Of a stretch of 64,000 nucleotides of DNA, positions 12,397 to 24,790 are shown piece after piece. How positions within the stretch are numbered: the stretch's first letter is position 1; each line of letters starts with the position of its first letter. Source of the DNA: Drosophila miranda. Its lineage: Eukaryota; Arthropoda; Insecta; Diptera; Drosophilidae. The stretch lies in contig NW_022881603.1 in NCBI RefSeq assembly GCF_003369915.1, positions 30,253,522-30,317,521 on the forward strand, given 5' to 3'. The position numbers and the translations under genes were made by a program. Under the pieces are notes generated by a model, which made no database searches, was not told the origin of the DNA, and saw only the letters and a list, made by a program, of their open reading frames with translations.

Positions 12397-13288
12397 ATGG
12401 GAATGGGGCTGGGAGCGATTTGGTCGTTTTTGGCAGTGATCTTGATATCCACTGCTCTGGGATATGCCGACAAAATCTCAGAGGAGATTGCTAAGAATAC
12501 CAAAGATCCGAACATGACTGCCATCCAAATTCGTACTCGTAAGTGTTGAACCATGTGGATCTGAGTCTCTTCTACATGTGTGCATATGTATATTTATGCA
12601 TACTTATGCGTTATTCTTCTGTAGTTCTGGTGATAGTGCTCAGCATCTTTTTGGCTCTGAAGGTAATCAATCTTCTGTCTTCGGCCCTGTTAGTTATGGG
12701 CACTGTTAAGGTAATCTCAATCCCAATCTCTGGCTCGGACTTTCCCGGCGAAAACTGCATTATGGTTGTCTTTCTCTCTCTCTTTCTATTGTAGGAGCGT
12801 CACCTACTCCTGCTGCCCTGGCTGATCAACTCCGGCATAACTCTGGCCTTCACCATCATCTCCACTGTGCTCTTATGGGTTGAGGCTATTGGTTCTGGTC
12901 CAGTAGCTGAGGCTCTTTCTGTAGTCTTCGTTTCTGGCGGTCTTGTCGGTATGTAAAGCGTGAATCACACTCTGGATGCGCATACACATGCACATCTGCA
13001 ACGATACACATATACATATGCTATAATTGTAAATGGTCTACAACAAAAATGTTGTGAAATTCCAACCGCTAGAGCACTTATCGCTTTTCTGTATACTGTA
13101 TACGTTCTATACACGATTGCATGTACATATATGTATATCTGTATTCATGCATACAATTCCCATTTAAACAGAAAAATCCCTAAGCACACAGCTTTAATTG
13201 CGTATTGTTCTTTGTTCCAGTGCTTTGGTGGTACCTCTACTACGGCATCTACTCGCTGTTCAAGCACATCCAGCTCACAAGCGATTAG
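12397..13288 (+). CDS. Small four-pass membrane protein, gene B
   Basis: Four coding exons at 12397-12538, 12625-12710, 12795-12948 and 13221-13288, joined by GT-AG introns in phases 1, 0 and 1. The 149-residue product starts MGMGLGAIWSFLAVILISTA. Hydrophobic spans lie at about residues 4-23, 48-75, 80-104 and 115-140, and the protein ends in IQLTSD. The start ATG directly follows an in-frame TGA (12394-12396), so no upstream start is possible in this exon. A different frame over exon 1 also has an ATG, at 12366, but it does not join the later exons. Same exon count, phases and topology as gene A on the opposite strand, so the two are probably paralogues from an old duplication. Function unknown. 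Confidence 0.82.
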
Positions 13289-13929
13289 CAGCGCCCGCTG
13301 ATCCAGCGACCACCTCAAAGATCGGGCGACCACTCGGGCGCCACCTATCCGAATTATACCAAGATCTAAATTGGAAACAAACAGCTTTCGAAGGAAGTTT
13401 AAGAGGAAGCCAGAAAAAGTAAAATCATCTAAACGTACATTTATATTCCAGATATACTTACTCACACGCCCGTATCATATGCCTATTCCTCCTCGAATGT
13501 GATCGCTAAGATGCCAAAAGAATATTTGCCATTTTTGCTGATTCCTCTAAATATATTTTATACACAGACTAAAAAACAAACAATAATTTGGGGCCTACAA
13601 AGAAAAAGCAGCGCAGCTGCACATTTTGTGGTGTTAATGGCCATATGACATTAGACATTGACAACTGAAATAACCGCAAAAACAGACATAGTCTTATGGA
13701 GAAAAGCATGCAGAGAGCTGTTGAAATTTGATCCAATTTTGCTGGCAGTTTGAGGAAGAGATACTCTGTCACTCGAACCAAGTTCGAGTTGGGTTTGACC
13801 GTGTTTGGGTTTGGTATGAGTGTTATTTCCGGGAAACTTGTCTGGAGACACTCATTGTGCGTCTTGATATCTTGTTGGCAAAGTCTAATGTCATATGGCT
13901 ATAAGAGTCGGCCATCGACGGGCTTACTG
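13289..13929. other. Tail-to-tail intergenic region
   Basis: 3' flanks of tetraspan gene B (+) and the secreted-protein gene (-). AT-rich with a few small open frames of no protein-like composition. Nothing else recognised. Confidence 0.5.
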
Positions 13930-16900
13930 TTATTTGCCCAGTCCCAGCCACATGTAGCTGGGATCGATGAGCTGCGAGCCGCGATAGCCCTGCGGATTGC
14001 GCGACACCAGCGAGCGGATCTTCTGCGAGGGTCGGTAATTGCGTATGGCATGCAGCAGCTTCGAGGTCTTCTGGTCCTGCACCTGCTGCTGCACTGGGTC
14101 CTCTGTCGCGTTTGGGGTGGCTTTCATTTGGAGCGGATGGGGATGTTTGCCCTCCAGCAGGCGTGCCTCCGACTCGCCAAGGTGCGACCGCTCCGCAAAG
14201 CGCACGTTTTCCTCAAGATGATTGAAAAAGTTGCCCAGATTGGTCATGGCTCCTAGAAGAAGATGAAAACAACACTCAGAGGCATCGAGACGGGACAAGC
14301 CCCGGCTACCCACCAGCACTGATCGAGGGCATGTACCGCAGACTCTGCGTCTGCAACTGGTTCTTGCGCTTCCCGGGCCGCTGTCCGTTGGGCCAGAAGT
14401 AGGCGTATGGATAGCGCGGTTCATCTGGCGGCGGCTGCCATTGGATCGGCGACCGCTTGGGCTTGGGTTTTGGCGGAGATTGCCACTTCTGCTGCACCAA
14501 CAACTGTTTGATATAGTTTTCCTGGCGCTGGCGCCATTGTCGACTCAGAAGCTCCGGAAACGTCGGGAAAAAGTCCGCCATTGTAGCATCGCCCAATTCG
14601 TTTGCCATTTCCGCAGCCTTCGTTTTTGGCAAAAGACTTCCGTTGTCAACATAATCAAGGTATAGGAATTGGAATGGGTATGACTTCTGGGCTTCTGGCT
14701 GGACCCACCCGCAATCGCTGGCCGGCAGGAGCTCTCGGCTCTCTGGCAGCAAGTCCCAGGGCACCGATTTCCCCTCTGCTCGGATGGGGGTTGTCGAACG
14801 CATCGGCGCTGCTGTGGAAAGAGTCGGGGGACGATGGGCGATTAATAGTGACTTTTCCAAGGATTTTCATGAGACATGAGACTTGGTGTGACCTTGAAAA
14901 GGTTGCGCTGTGCTGATAGGAGCAGCAGTTTCCCTCATCCAAAGGTAAATTTTCAATTTCGAATCAAGCGCCGAAAAACCTCATTTGGCAGAAATAATCT
15001 TGAGGGGGTTTCCACAAGATGCGATCTCTTCTAAATATACGTTCTGTACATGCCTGTGCCTGCATTGTAACAGTGAAAACTCTACTTGCGGACATTGTCC
15101 GGACTAATTGTGGGACTTTACCTAAAAATATATATACAACTTAGGCATATTTTTATACCCGATACTCAAAATGAGTATTGGGGTATATTAGATTTGTGGT
15201 AAAAGTGGATGTGTGTAACGTCCAGAAGGAATCGTTTCCGACCCCATAAAGTATATATATTCTTGATCAGCATCAATAGCCGAGTCGATTGAGCCCTGTC
15301 TGTCTGTCCGTCCGTCCGTCTGTCCGTCTGTCCGTCCCCTTCAGCGCCTAGTGCTCAAAGACTATAAGAGCTAGAGCAACGATGTTTTGGATCCAGACTT
15401 CTGTGATATGTCACTGCTACAAAAATATTTCAAACCTTCGCCCCGCCCACTTCCGCCCCCACAAAGGACGAAAATCTGTGGCATCCACAATTTTAAAGAT
15501 ATGAGAAAGCCAAAAACGTAGAATTGTAGAGAATGACCATATCTTTAAGACTGCGGAATCTGAATTGGATCGTATCATTATTATAGCCAGCATCAAGAAA
15601 ACAATTTCATTTTTTCTCGCCCTGTCTCTCTCTAACACACACGTAGCATAGGCGGCTTTGCTTAGAGTAAAACATTAGCGCCTAGATCTCAGAGACTACA
15701 AAAGCTAGAGCAACCAAATTTGGTATCCACACTCCTAATATATCGGACCGAGACGAGTTTGTTTCAAAATTTCGCCACACCCCCTTCCGCCCCGCAAAGG
15801 ACGAAAATCTGGGGATATTCAAAAATCTCAGAGACTATTAAGGCTAGAGTAACCAAATTTGGTATCCGCACTCCTGTTAGATCTTACTATAAAACGTGTA
15901 TCTCAAAATTTCGCCCCACCCCCTTCCGCCCACACAAAGGACGAAAATCTGTTGCATCCACAATATTGCACATTCGAGAAAACTAAAAACGCAGAATCAT
16001 AGATAATGACCATATCTATCAGATTACTGAATCTGGATCAGATCAGATCATTTTTATGCCAATAGGAACAAAACAATTTGCAGTGGCTACGCAGCGCCCG
16101 ACGTGACGCTCAGACTGATTTTCTGTCTCTCTCGCACGCACTCTTTGTCGTGTCGTTTAATATTAGCGGCGTCTGCCGGAGGAGAGTTATACTGACTTAG
16201 TATCGGGTATAACCGTAGAGTTGCGGTGTCCGCAGCAACTCACAGCGTTTTTAGTTTTCTCGAATGTGCAATATTGTGGATGCAACAGATTTTCGTCCTT
16301 TGTGTGGGCGGAAGGGGGTGGGGCGAAATTTTGAGATACACGTTTTATAGTAAGATCTAACAGGAGTGCGGATACCAAATTTGGTTACTCTAGCCTTAAT
16401 AGTCTCTGAGATTTTTGAATATCCCCAGATTTTCGTCCTTTGCGGGGGCGGAAGGGGGTGTGGCGAAATTTTGAAACAAACTCGTCTCGGTCCGATATAT
16501 TAGGAGTGTGGATACCAAATTTGGTTGCTCTAGCTTTTGTAGTCTCTGAGATCTAGGCGCTAATGTTTTACTCTAAGCAAAGCCGCCTATGCTAAGTGTG
16601 TGTTAGAGAGAGACAGGGCGAGAAAAAATGAAATTGTTTTCTTGATGCTGGCTATAATAATAATACGATCCAATTCAGATTCCGCAGTCTTAAAGATATC
16701 GTCATTCTCTACGATTCTACGTTTTTGGTTTTCTCATATCTTTAAAATTGTGGATGCCACAGATTTTCGTCCTTTGTGGGGGCGGAAGTGGGCATGGCGA
16801 AGTTTTGAAATATTTTTGTAGCAGTGACATATCACAGAAGTCTGGATCCAAAACATCGTTGCTCTAGCTCTAGACGGACGGACAGACAGACAGGGCTCAA

Positions 16901-18373
16901 TCGACTCGGCTATTGATGCTGATCAAGAATATATATACTTTATGGGGTCGGAAACGATTCCTTCTGGACGTTACACACATCCACTTTTACCACAAATCTA
17001 ATATACCCCAATACTCATTTTGAGTATCGGGTATAAAAAGAAAAGCAAATTAGGCATAGATAGATCAAGATTTTTAATTATACCCGATACTCAAAATGAG
17101 TATTGGGGTATATTAGATTTGTGGTAAAAGTGGATGTGTGTAACGTCCAGAAGGAATCGTTTCCGACCCCATAAAGTATCCATACGCAGAATCGGTGAGG
17201 ATGACCATATCTTCTACAGTGCAAAATCTGAACCAGATCGTATAATGATTATAGCCAGAATCAAGAAAACAATTTCATTCTTTCTCGCTCTGTCTCTCTC
17301 TAACACACAGGTTTCATGGTCGGCTTTGCCAATTGCAAAATATGAGTTCAAGGATCTCAGAACCTATAAGAGCCAGAGCAACCAAATTTGGTATCCACAC
17401 TCCTGTGATATCGGACCTTGACCGTTTCGTGTCCAAATTTCGCCACACCCCCTTCCGCCCCCGCAAAGGACGAAAATCTGGGGCATCCACAAATCTCAGA
17501 GACTATTAAGGCTAGAGTAACCAAATTTGGTATCCGCACTTCTGTTAGATCTCACTATTAAACGTATATCTCAGAATTTCGCCCCACCCCCTTCCGCCCC
17601 CACAAAAGACGAAAATCTGTTGCATCCACAATATTGCACATTCGAGAAAACTAAAAACGCAGAATCATAGATAATGACCATATCTATCAGATTGCTGAAT
17701 CTGGATCAGATCGGATCATTGTTGTAGCCAAAAGCAAGACATCAATTTTCACTGGCTACGCAGCGCCCGACGTCACGCTCAGACTGATTTTCTGTCTCTC
17801 TCGCACGCACTCTTTGTCGTGTCGTTTAAGATTAGCGGCGTCTGCCGGAGGAGAGCCATACTGACTTAGTATCGGGTATAACTGTAGAGTTGCGGTGTCC
17901 GCAGCAACTCACAACGTTCCACCTCGTTAGAGTTATATTCAATAAAACAAAGTTAATCATGAAAATAGGTAAAAACCGATTTTCTTCCATTTTACTGAAA
18001 TGCTTCTAATATAAATTCGTCCACTGGAAACGAAGATAGCTACATTCAAGTAAAATACTGTTCTAGACTGTTCATTCGTTCAATCAAATGTGGTGGATCG
18101 AAATCGGAGTAAACTAGTATTATCTATCTGCTGTATTTGCATCCTATTTGTTTCTAATGTCTATATAGTTATAAGATTTTCACTCCGTACGGACCGATTA
18201 CTGTACAATGAATATAAATTATACAATGGAATTTGGGGACGAGTATTAAACGCACTTTTCGTATGCGAGTGTGAGGGAATATTTTGAGGAGAAGCAACAA
18301 AAAACTCACCTGCAGATAGAAGCAACAGCGGCAGAACCCAAGGTCTCATCAAAGGAAGCAACATTTTGTTCAT
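13930..18373 (-). CDS. Secreted proline-rich protein, unrecognised
   Basis: Three coding exons on -: 18373-18310 (21 codons plus 1 base), 14811-14314 and 14252-13930, all junctions phase 1 with GT-AG ends, giving 294 residues. Exon 1 is a classic signal peptide (MNKMLLPLMRPWVLPLLLLSA). Residues about 22-132 are mixed with few cysteines. Residues 133-156 are proline-rich (PPKPKPKRSP, WQPPPDEPRYPYAYF), and the C-terminus is DPSYMWLGLGK. There is no transmembrane segment after the signal, so secretion is likely. Dibasic sites occur at residues 140-141 (KR) and 168-171 (GKRK); the latter has the Gly-basic-basic pattern of amidated peptide precursors. The 3.5-kb first intron is mostly Helentron-type repeats. 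I do not recognise the family. The exon joins are well supported by phase and sites; function is open. Confidence 0.75.
15153..16246 (+). mobile_element. Helentron-type (DINE-1/ISY-like) element, copy 1
   Basis: Nonautonomous element of about 1.1 kb. It starts with TTATACCCGATACTCA, which pairs with the following TGAGTATTGGGGTATA, then a (GTCY)n microsatellite near 15300-15340. It ends in a subterminal hairpin with arms GAGTTGC/GCAACTC at 16216-16241. Such short inverted termini, GTCY tracts and 3' hairpins are known from Drosophila DINE-1 Helentron relatives. The last bases of the usual CAACGTTCC...CTCGTT end are missing because the next copy joins here. It lies in intron 1 of the secreted-protein gene, antisense to it, and belongs to subtype A (contains CTAGATCTCAGAG, GTTTGTTTCAAAA). 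Confidence 0.85.
16245..17036 (-). mobile_element. Helentron-type element, copy 2 (partial, inverted)
   Basis: Reverse-oriented subtype A copy joined head-on to copy 1 through a few shared bases (GCGTTTTT). It lacks the hairpin end and stops at the standard ...GAGTATCGGGTATAA terminus. Together with copy 1 it makes a palindrome with arms of roughly 800 bp. Confidence 0.85.
17078..17927 (+). mobile_element. Helentron-type element, copy 3 (internally deleted)
   Basis: Forward subtype B copy (contains GGCTTTGCCAATTGCAAAAT) with both ends, but the GTCY tract and adjacent sequence are deleted at about 17180. It ends with the hairpin and CTCGTT. Confidence 0.85.
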
Positions 18374-19478
18374 ATTTTAAAGTGAAGCACTGGTAGAGCG
18401 TCGCTACATTGCCTTGAAGAGGAAACCTCAAGACTAACCTTTTGGCTAAATAGTTTCGAAACACATCTCCGCTAAACTTTACACAGTTTCAAAGGACAAA
18501 GGAACTGCTGCTCCCACTTGAAGGATCGAATTCCACGGCGGAGCTTCGGAAAGCGACTGACCACGAAGGCGAGAACCTCGTGCGTTTTTATAGCTCCACC
18601 AGGATGCGAGCTGTAACCAACCCAACGCATCCTATGCCACTGGCCACTCACCCACACCCTGCGAGCACCTGGGGACATGCGCAGCAGCTCTGGACGCGGA
18701 CCTGTTACCTTTGCCTTGGGGTTTTTCAAGTGCGACCTGAGCCTGGATATTTTCTAATATGCAGAGCAATGACAACGGCAATGGCACTCGTAATTGGAAT
18801 GGGAATAGAGACAGGAATGCAAAAGCGGAGTCCAGTGTCCGAGGAGTCTGTGCTTCGAGTGCTGCATTGAATCCAATTCCTATTGGCTTGTTAACGGGGA
18901 AATAAGGCTCAGGTGTTCCAAAGGGACTCGAGATTCGGGCAACGGACGCAATTACCCTGTCATATTGCGCAATTTTCGTAGTTTTTGGTATTGGATCTCA
19001 TCTCCTTGCCAATATCAAGTCCAAGTCAATCCGTTGGCAGATAACGGTCTGATGTGACGTCAACGGCTTTACTTTTCGCTTTTTCAATTTTGCATTTTGT
19101 ATTAACATAATTGGGTCAGTGGCTGTCTAGTGGTTTTCCATCAAAGCCCATTGTACCATCCATTGTGCTACTCTGGCCAGACCAGCTTTGGGCCTTGGAC
19201 AGTTCTGCCCTTCCCACCACTGCATTGCCCTGACCGGTGGTCCTTTTCAGTGGCATACGTAATTGGATTTGTGTGCAACGCATGCAGCTTCTGGGCGTGT
19301 TTTAATAGTCCAGAAAATAGCCATTGAGCCATCAGCAGACAGCCAGGCTACCACGTTTTCACGCTTCCAGGCGACAACTTTCCTGTGAAACATTCAACAA
19401 AGTTTCGATCAACAGTGGACAACAAAAGCTTCAATTTAAAGTTGAATAATTTACTCTACTCATGCAGCACATACATAT
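18374..19478. other. Intergenic region upstream of the secreted-protein gene
   Basis: Probable promoter and 5' flank of the minus-strand gene starting at 18373. No repeat family, convincing open frame or core promoter motif was identified. Confidence 0.4.
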
Positions 19479-20174
19479 AATTAAATATGCGACACTTCAG
19501 TTTACGTTTTAAAAAAGGTTTTATTCTTCACTTAAACTTTAGCGTACATTGATTAGTTATTTCCCCGACGATGACTGAGGTCTGAAGTCTTGAACGGAAT
19601 TAACTTTGGTTGAATTCTCCGACGGTGTCGCGATTGACGTTTGTCTTGAACAGAACTGAGTTGGCTTCTTAGATGCAGACTATTTATATTATGATGCTCG
19701 GTTTGGGATTCGGATTTGGATTCGGAGGCGTTGGCTTCGACTTCGGCTTCGGAGATGGAGTACGTGACTCGATCGATATGTGGGAAAGGCGGCTTTTGAT
19801 GAAAGTCTTCCGCTGCGTATGATCGGTGTTGCATTACTTGGGGGTGGCTGAGAATAGGGCCTCTGATTGGTCAGCTAGGATGGTGTGGTTCTTGAGAATC
19901 GATTCGTAATTGATCTCTGAAGAGTGGCGTGATTCTGGTGCGGCTGGATTCTAGTGCGGCTGGATTCTAGGGCGGCATCTATTGTTTTATGTTCAACTTC
20001 CAGTTTAGGGTGTTTGTTTACATTGCCTGCAATCGGCTGCGCGTGGTCCATTTCGAGCGTGAGATTGTTTATGAGGGTTCGAAGCTGAGGGTGTGGTATT
20101 GTTTATAGTATTGTGGGTGCAGGGTAATAGACATAGACAAGGGTATGCGGAGCATGGACTATAGATATGTCACT
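19479..20174 (-). repeat. Errantivirus 3' LTR
   Basis: The 696-bp downstream LTR in element sense. It is preceded internally by the polypurine tract AATGGGGG (complement of 20175-20182), which marks the plus-strand primer site. Confidence 0.9.
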
Positions 20175-20201
20175 CCCCCATTGTTAGATTTAAGCCTGTC
20201 C

Positions 20202-21849
20202 TCAGGCGATTATCCTTGGATATAGTTCGGGTGCGTCTAAAACTGTGCCTGCTGGGGATTCCTCGTCTTCGTCTGAAGGTGTTTTTATGTGCGGGTCGGT
20301 TTTAGGCTTATTGCTTTTACTTAGATTAAACAATTTGTAGCTTAATCCTATTATGATTATGACAAATAGTAGTATTAAGCTTACATGTAATACATTATTT
20401 AATCGCGTATTTTCTATTACGATTTCTTTGGTTTGCAAATAAGACAATGGTTTAATTTTTGTTACGTTATTGTTGATGTAGATGCTTTGTGCAAATTCTG
20501 GTATGGAGTTGGATATTAAGAATTCGTTTAACTGTACACTGCAATTATGTATTTTTATTAATGCGTTACCTTCTACTTTTATTTCTTGGTTTAGGCAATC
20601 TTGGTTTAATATGGTTTTTGGTAATTTCCAAGTTAACAATATGTTGGGTTCTATGAAACTTATTTGAAAGTTTTGGTGTGCTTTGGTGTATGGACATTTT
20701 GTTTCTACTTGTTTGACTATTCCTGAAATACATTCGTCATTTATTTTTCGTTTTGATTCTTTTTCATATACCTCGTTTTCTAGAACGTAATAATTGTTTT
20801 GCGTTAGGTCAGTGAGGATGTTATTATCTTCATCTGGATATGGGACAATTTTAAGTATAGGAATATTTCTGATCTCTCGTGGGATGTTGGAAATTATTAG
20901 TATTTCGTTAGTGTCTGTTTTCAACCAGGTAGATGTTTTGATATTTAATAATTTCTCTGAATCGATGTGTTTCAGGTAATCCTGGCTCAATAATTTTGGA
21001 TTAAAGATCCCTTATCTTGTTAGCTGCATGCCTAATTCAATATCCTCTATGTACTCTGTAAAATGTTGAAGGTTAAATATTAATATCTCTAGTTGCTTAT
21101 TTCTATCATTATCCTTGCTTAATTTATTGACAACTTCTATGCCAGAATTTACTGCTTGAATTACTAAGTTTAATTCGTTAGCTTGAACACTGTGGCTAGC
21201 CAGATTGTTTATTTTCCCTTCTAATTCGACTTTATCATCTTGATCTAATGTTCCAAATAGATATTTATATACTGTGCCTACTGCATTTATAAGGCCTCTT
21301 TTGTTTCTTTTGGCTATTTTGATGCCGTTGAATTCACGTTGCAATTTCTCGACTAAATATTGAATTTGGATTTCGTTATTAAATTGGGTTGCCTGTTCTA
21401 GTAAACTCTGATATGTTTCATCTGTTCTTGTTATATTAATTGTTAGATAATGGTATTCATAATTAATGGGTATGTTAATGGTATTTGTTTTGAATATGAG
21501 ATATCCATTCCTTGAGTTGATGGGATCTATCTCTATATTCTGTCCGGAAGACTGTAGGACGGTGAACATTAGTAAGATTATAATCTTAATCATGTTGTAG
21601 CTCCGGATTCCCAGTACTCTCTTCGGGTACTCTGCAATTATCGTATTTACTTTTATTAAATTTTTTCTTTCTTTTGAATTTCGTTTTATAGTGGGTGATT
21701 TTCCTCCCTCTATTTTTCTCTTCAAAGTGCTTTTCGTCTACCTGCCTAATTTCCCCTGTTCTTTTGAACGGGTTGGTTGTTTTTGTTTTAACTAGGGGTG
21801 CATTCTTGAAGCGTGTGTCTACTTCAAAGTCGATTCTATCGTTATTCAA
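20202..21849 (-). pseudogene. env: Errantivirus env, interrupted
   Basis: Insect errantivirus envelope of the baculovirus-F type. An upstream leader is followed by a hydrophobic signal-like segment (near 21560-21595), a basic furin-type RNKR site near 21300, and then a short glycine/alanine-rich segment that would be the fusion peptide. A transmembrane anchor lies at about 20330-20390, and the cytoplasmic tail ends at 20202. The frame is cut by one in-frame TAA at 21012-21014, between the helical ectodomain and the rest; the frame is the same on both sides. The main start is uncertain because errantiviral env is normally made from a spliced RNA. Confidence 0.85.
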
Positions 21850-22045
21850 ATGATTGATCTTCCTAACTTTATTCAGTTGAGTGTTATAATCTGGTAGTCT
21901 GGCGTACAGGAAGATATCAGCTGGGGATCTTTTTGTAGTATTATGAACCGTTTTATGGTTATAAGTGTATAGAATTAACTCGAATTTTGTGAGCTTGTTT
22001 TCTATGTTATCCTCACTTGAAATGATTCTTAATTTTTCATTGATC

Positions 22046-24790
22046 GTTTATGTAGTCGTTCTACATCAGAAACTCCGTTTTTACTGGTGGTGATTTCGAT
22101 TTTCACATTTTCCGCATTCAACCATGCTTGCAATGCTGCGCACATAAAGGCTGAATCTTTGTCGGCTTTAATTCCCTGTGTCTTGCCCATTTCGTTAAAG
22201 ACTTTTATGATGGCTCTCTTGGTTTCTAACCAGTCGCGGACTCTTAACTTCTACAAGGGTAGCGAATTTAGAATATACATCAATGCATGATAGGAATTGT
22301 TGATTGCCTACCAAATAGAAATCCATGACATACTTTTCTCTGATATTTTGTATTTCAGGGGTGATTTCGAAGGTTAGATTGGTGTTACGATGCTCAGTTT
22401 TAGCAACGTTGCACGTAGGACATTCATTGATAATATTTTGGATTAACTTTTGATAATCGGGGTAGTAGAATTTTCCTTTAAACCAATTAGTGGTCTTTTC
22501 GATACCTGGGTGAAGTAGCTCTTTATGATTCTTCAATATTTGTTCTTTGAATTCGGAGTAGTGGTACTGGATTTAATCAGTTTAGTGAAGTGATTTGGAC
22601 TGATTATCTCCAGGAATGCCCTTTGGAACAGTGGGAAGTCTACTTCGTTATGGAAATATAGTGCACTCTTTTTGGTACACATATATTCCTTTATTATATC
22701 TTTTGCTAATGATTCTGTCATTTCGGTATATGCGATTTTTATCAGTATCTTGTGGAAATAGTGGGATGTTTCTACCTTATCCTCATTACCTTTAATCAGT
22801 TCTATTTGCCTATTATAGTAATTGATTGGTCTCTCTGTAAGTGGAATATAATTTGTATTATCTTCTTGCGCGCTATGGACCGTTGCACAATCACTATTAA
22901 TGGTTTCCCCGAGTAGGTTTTCGTTAATCTTTACTCTTGATAGCGCATCGGCTACATGGTTCTCCTTTCCGGGTAAATATTTTATTTTGAAGTCAAATTC
23001 ATTTAATTTGATCTTCCATCGTTGTAGCTTCATATTTGGTTCCTTGAGGTTATTCAACCAAATCAAGGGTTTGTGATCACTTAATATCTCAAACGTTCTA
23101 CCAAACAGGTATGATCTGAAATACTTAGTTGCCCAAACTATAGCTAGTAATTCCTTTTCTATTGCTGAATAATTGATTTCGTGTTCGTTTAAGGTTCTAC
23201 TTGCATAGCAGATTGGTTTGTGGTCTTGCGACAACACTGCTCCTAATGCAATGTTACTTGCATCGGTTGTTACCGTGAACATTTTGTTGAAATCTGGGAA
23301 TGCGAGGATGGGGTCTGAGGTGATAAGTACTTTCAATTTTTCGAAGGCCTCGACGTATTTTTCCTCTGTTGGGTCTATGACTGCTCGTTTCTTTAATTTG
23401 AGTGTCATAGGTTTTGCTATATTAGCGAAGTTGGGAATGAATTTCCTATAGAATCCACATAAACCTATGAATGATTTTATTTTTGTGGTTGTATTGGGTA
23501 TTGGGAAGTTTATTATGGCAGATATTTTCTTTGGATTAGGAACTATGCCGTTAGTTGTTACTACATGGCCTAGGAATTCCGTTTCTTTCTTCAGGAATTC
23601 ACACTTATCCATTTGTAGCTTTAAGTTGGCGTCTCTCAACTTTCCAAATACTCTCCTTAGTGACAACAGGTGTTCTTCCAATGAAGTGGAAAATATAATG
23701 ATGTCGTCTAAGTATACGAGGCAATCTTTGAAGATTAACTCTTCTAGCAGATTGTTCATACATCTTTGGAAGGTAGCGGGGGCAGTGGTTAGCCCAAAGG
23801 GCATACGAGTGAACTCGTAATGACCATGCTTCGTGGAGAAAGCTGTTTTTGGGATTGAGCTAGGTTCCATAGGAATTTGATGGAATCCCTTAGCTAAATC
23901 GATTGTTGTGAAATATTGGCACCTACCTAGTTTATCTAGTATTTCGTCCATTCTGGGTGTAGGAAATTTATACTTTATTGTCACCTCGTTTAGACTTCTA
24001 TAATCTACTACCATACGATATTTCTGCTTTCCTGTAGCATCTATTTTCTTTGGTATCATAGCGATGGGTGCACAATAGGGAGAGTTCGACTTACGAATGA
24101 TTCCCTGTCTAATCATATCTTTGAGCATTTGAGCATATTTATATGGTCGACGATATACAGGATCTTCGTGATGGGTTTTTATTTCGTGCTTTATAGTACT
24201 AGTGAAGGTCAAAATGTCACCTTCTTTATACTGCACGTCCTTAAATTCATAGAGAACTTTCTTTAGTTTCTCCTTTTCTTCGTCATTTAAATGTTCCAAC
24301 CTTAGCTGGTTGCATTCCCTTAATTCATTCTCTAATGCGGAAGCGAAGTATTGCTCTCCTTCAGGAGATGGGTCAAGGCACTTAGGTGTAGATATATCTT
24401 CCCTTGAAGATGGGTTAACACCTTTGTGTGCGGTCTTGCCGACGGCAATTGCTTCTCCACTTTGGATGATTGGGTATGACCTTTCTCCTAACGTTACCGT
24501 TTCATTTCGGTAATCGATGACGGCTTTGCTGGCCATCAAATATTCTCTGCCTAAGAGTATGTCATAATTTTCAGAAAAATTATGAATATACAATTTTTGT
24601 TTTGTCGGACAGTTTTTGGTTGCATCGCGTGTAATGCTCTGAGTCAGACGGACGGGTCCATTGATGGTATGGACGGTGAGGTTGTCGCTATCGACTTTGG
24701 AATCTGTATAGTTTTCTTTTATTATATTTATTGACGATCCCGAGTCCGCGATACCTCTTAATTTTTTATTATTTACGATTATTTCTATAT
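22046..24790 (-). pseudogene. pol: Errantivirus pol (protease, RT, RNase H, integrase), frameshifted
   Basis: Pol overlaps the end of gag in another frame, as expected for -1 frameshift expression. Protease motif ADSGSS lies near 24755. Reverse transcriptase has the YLDDII catalytic motif near 23725. RNase H follows (TTDASN; AIEKELLAIVWA). The integrase zinc-binding part (CPTCNVAK near 22425) and catalytic core (MDFYLVG) come next. The reading frame breaks near 22,540, between RNase H/linker and integrase. It breaks again near 22,245 inside the integrase core, and probably a third time near 22,050. Confidence 0.88.

Noticed and set aside
20202..21849. Env as a captured host gene
   Set aside because: It sits in the normal position between pol and the 3' LTR of an errantivirus, with the expected furin site and membrane anchor.
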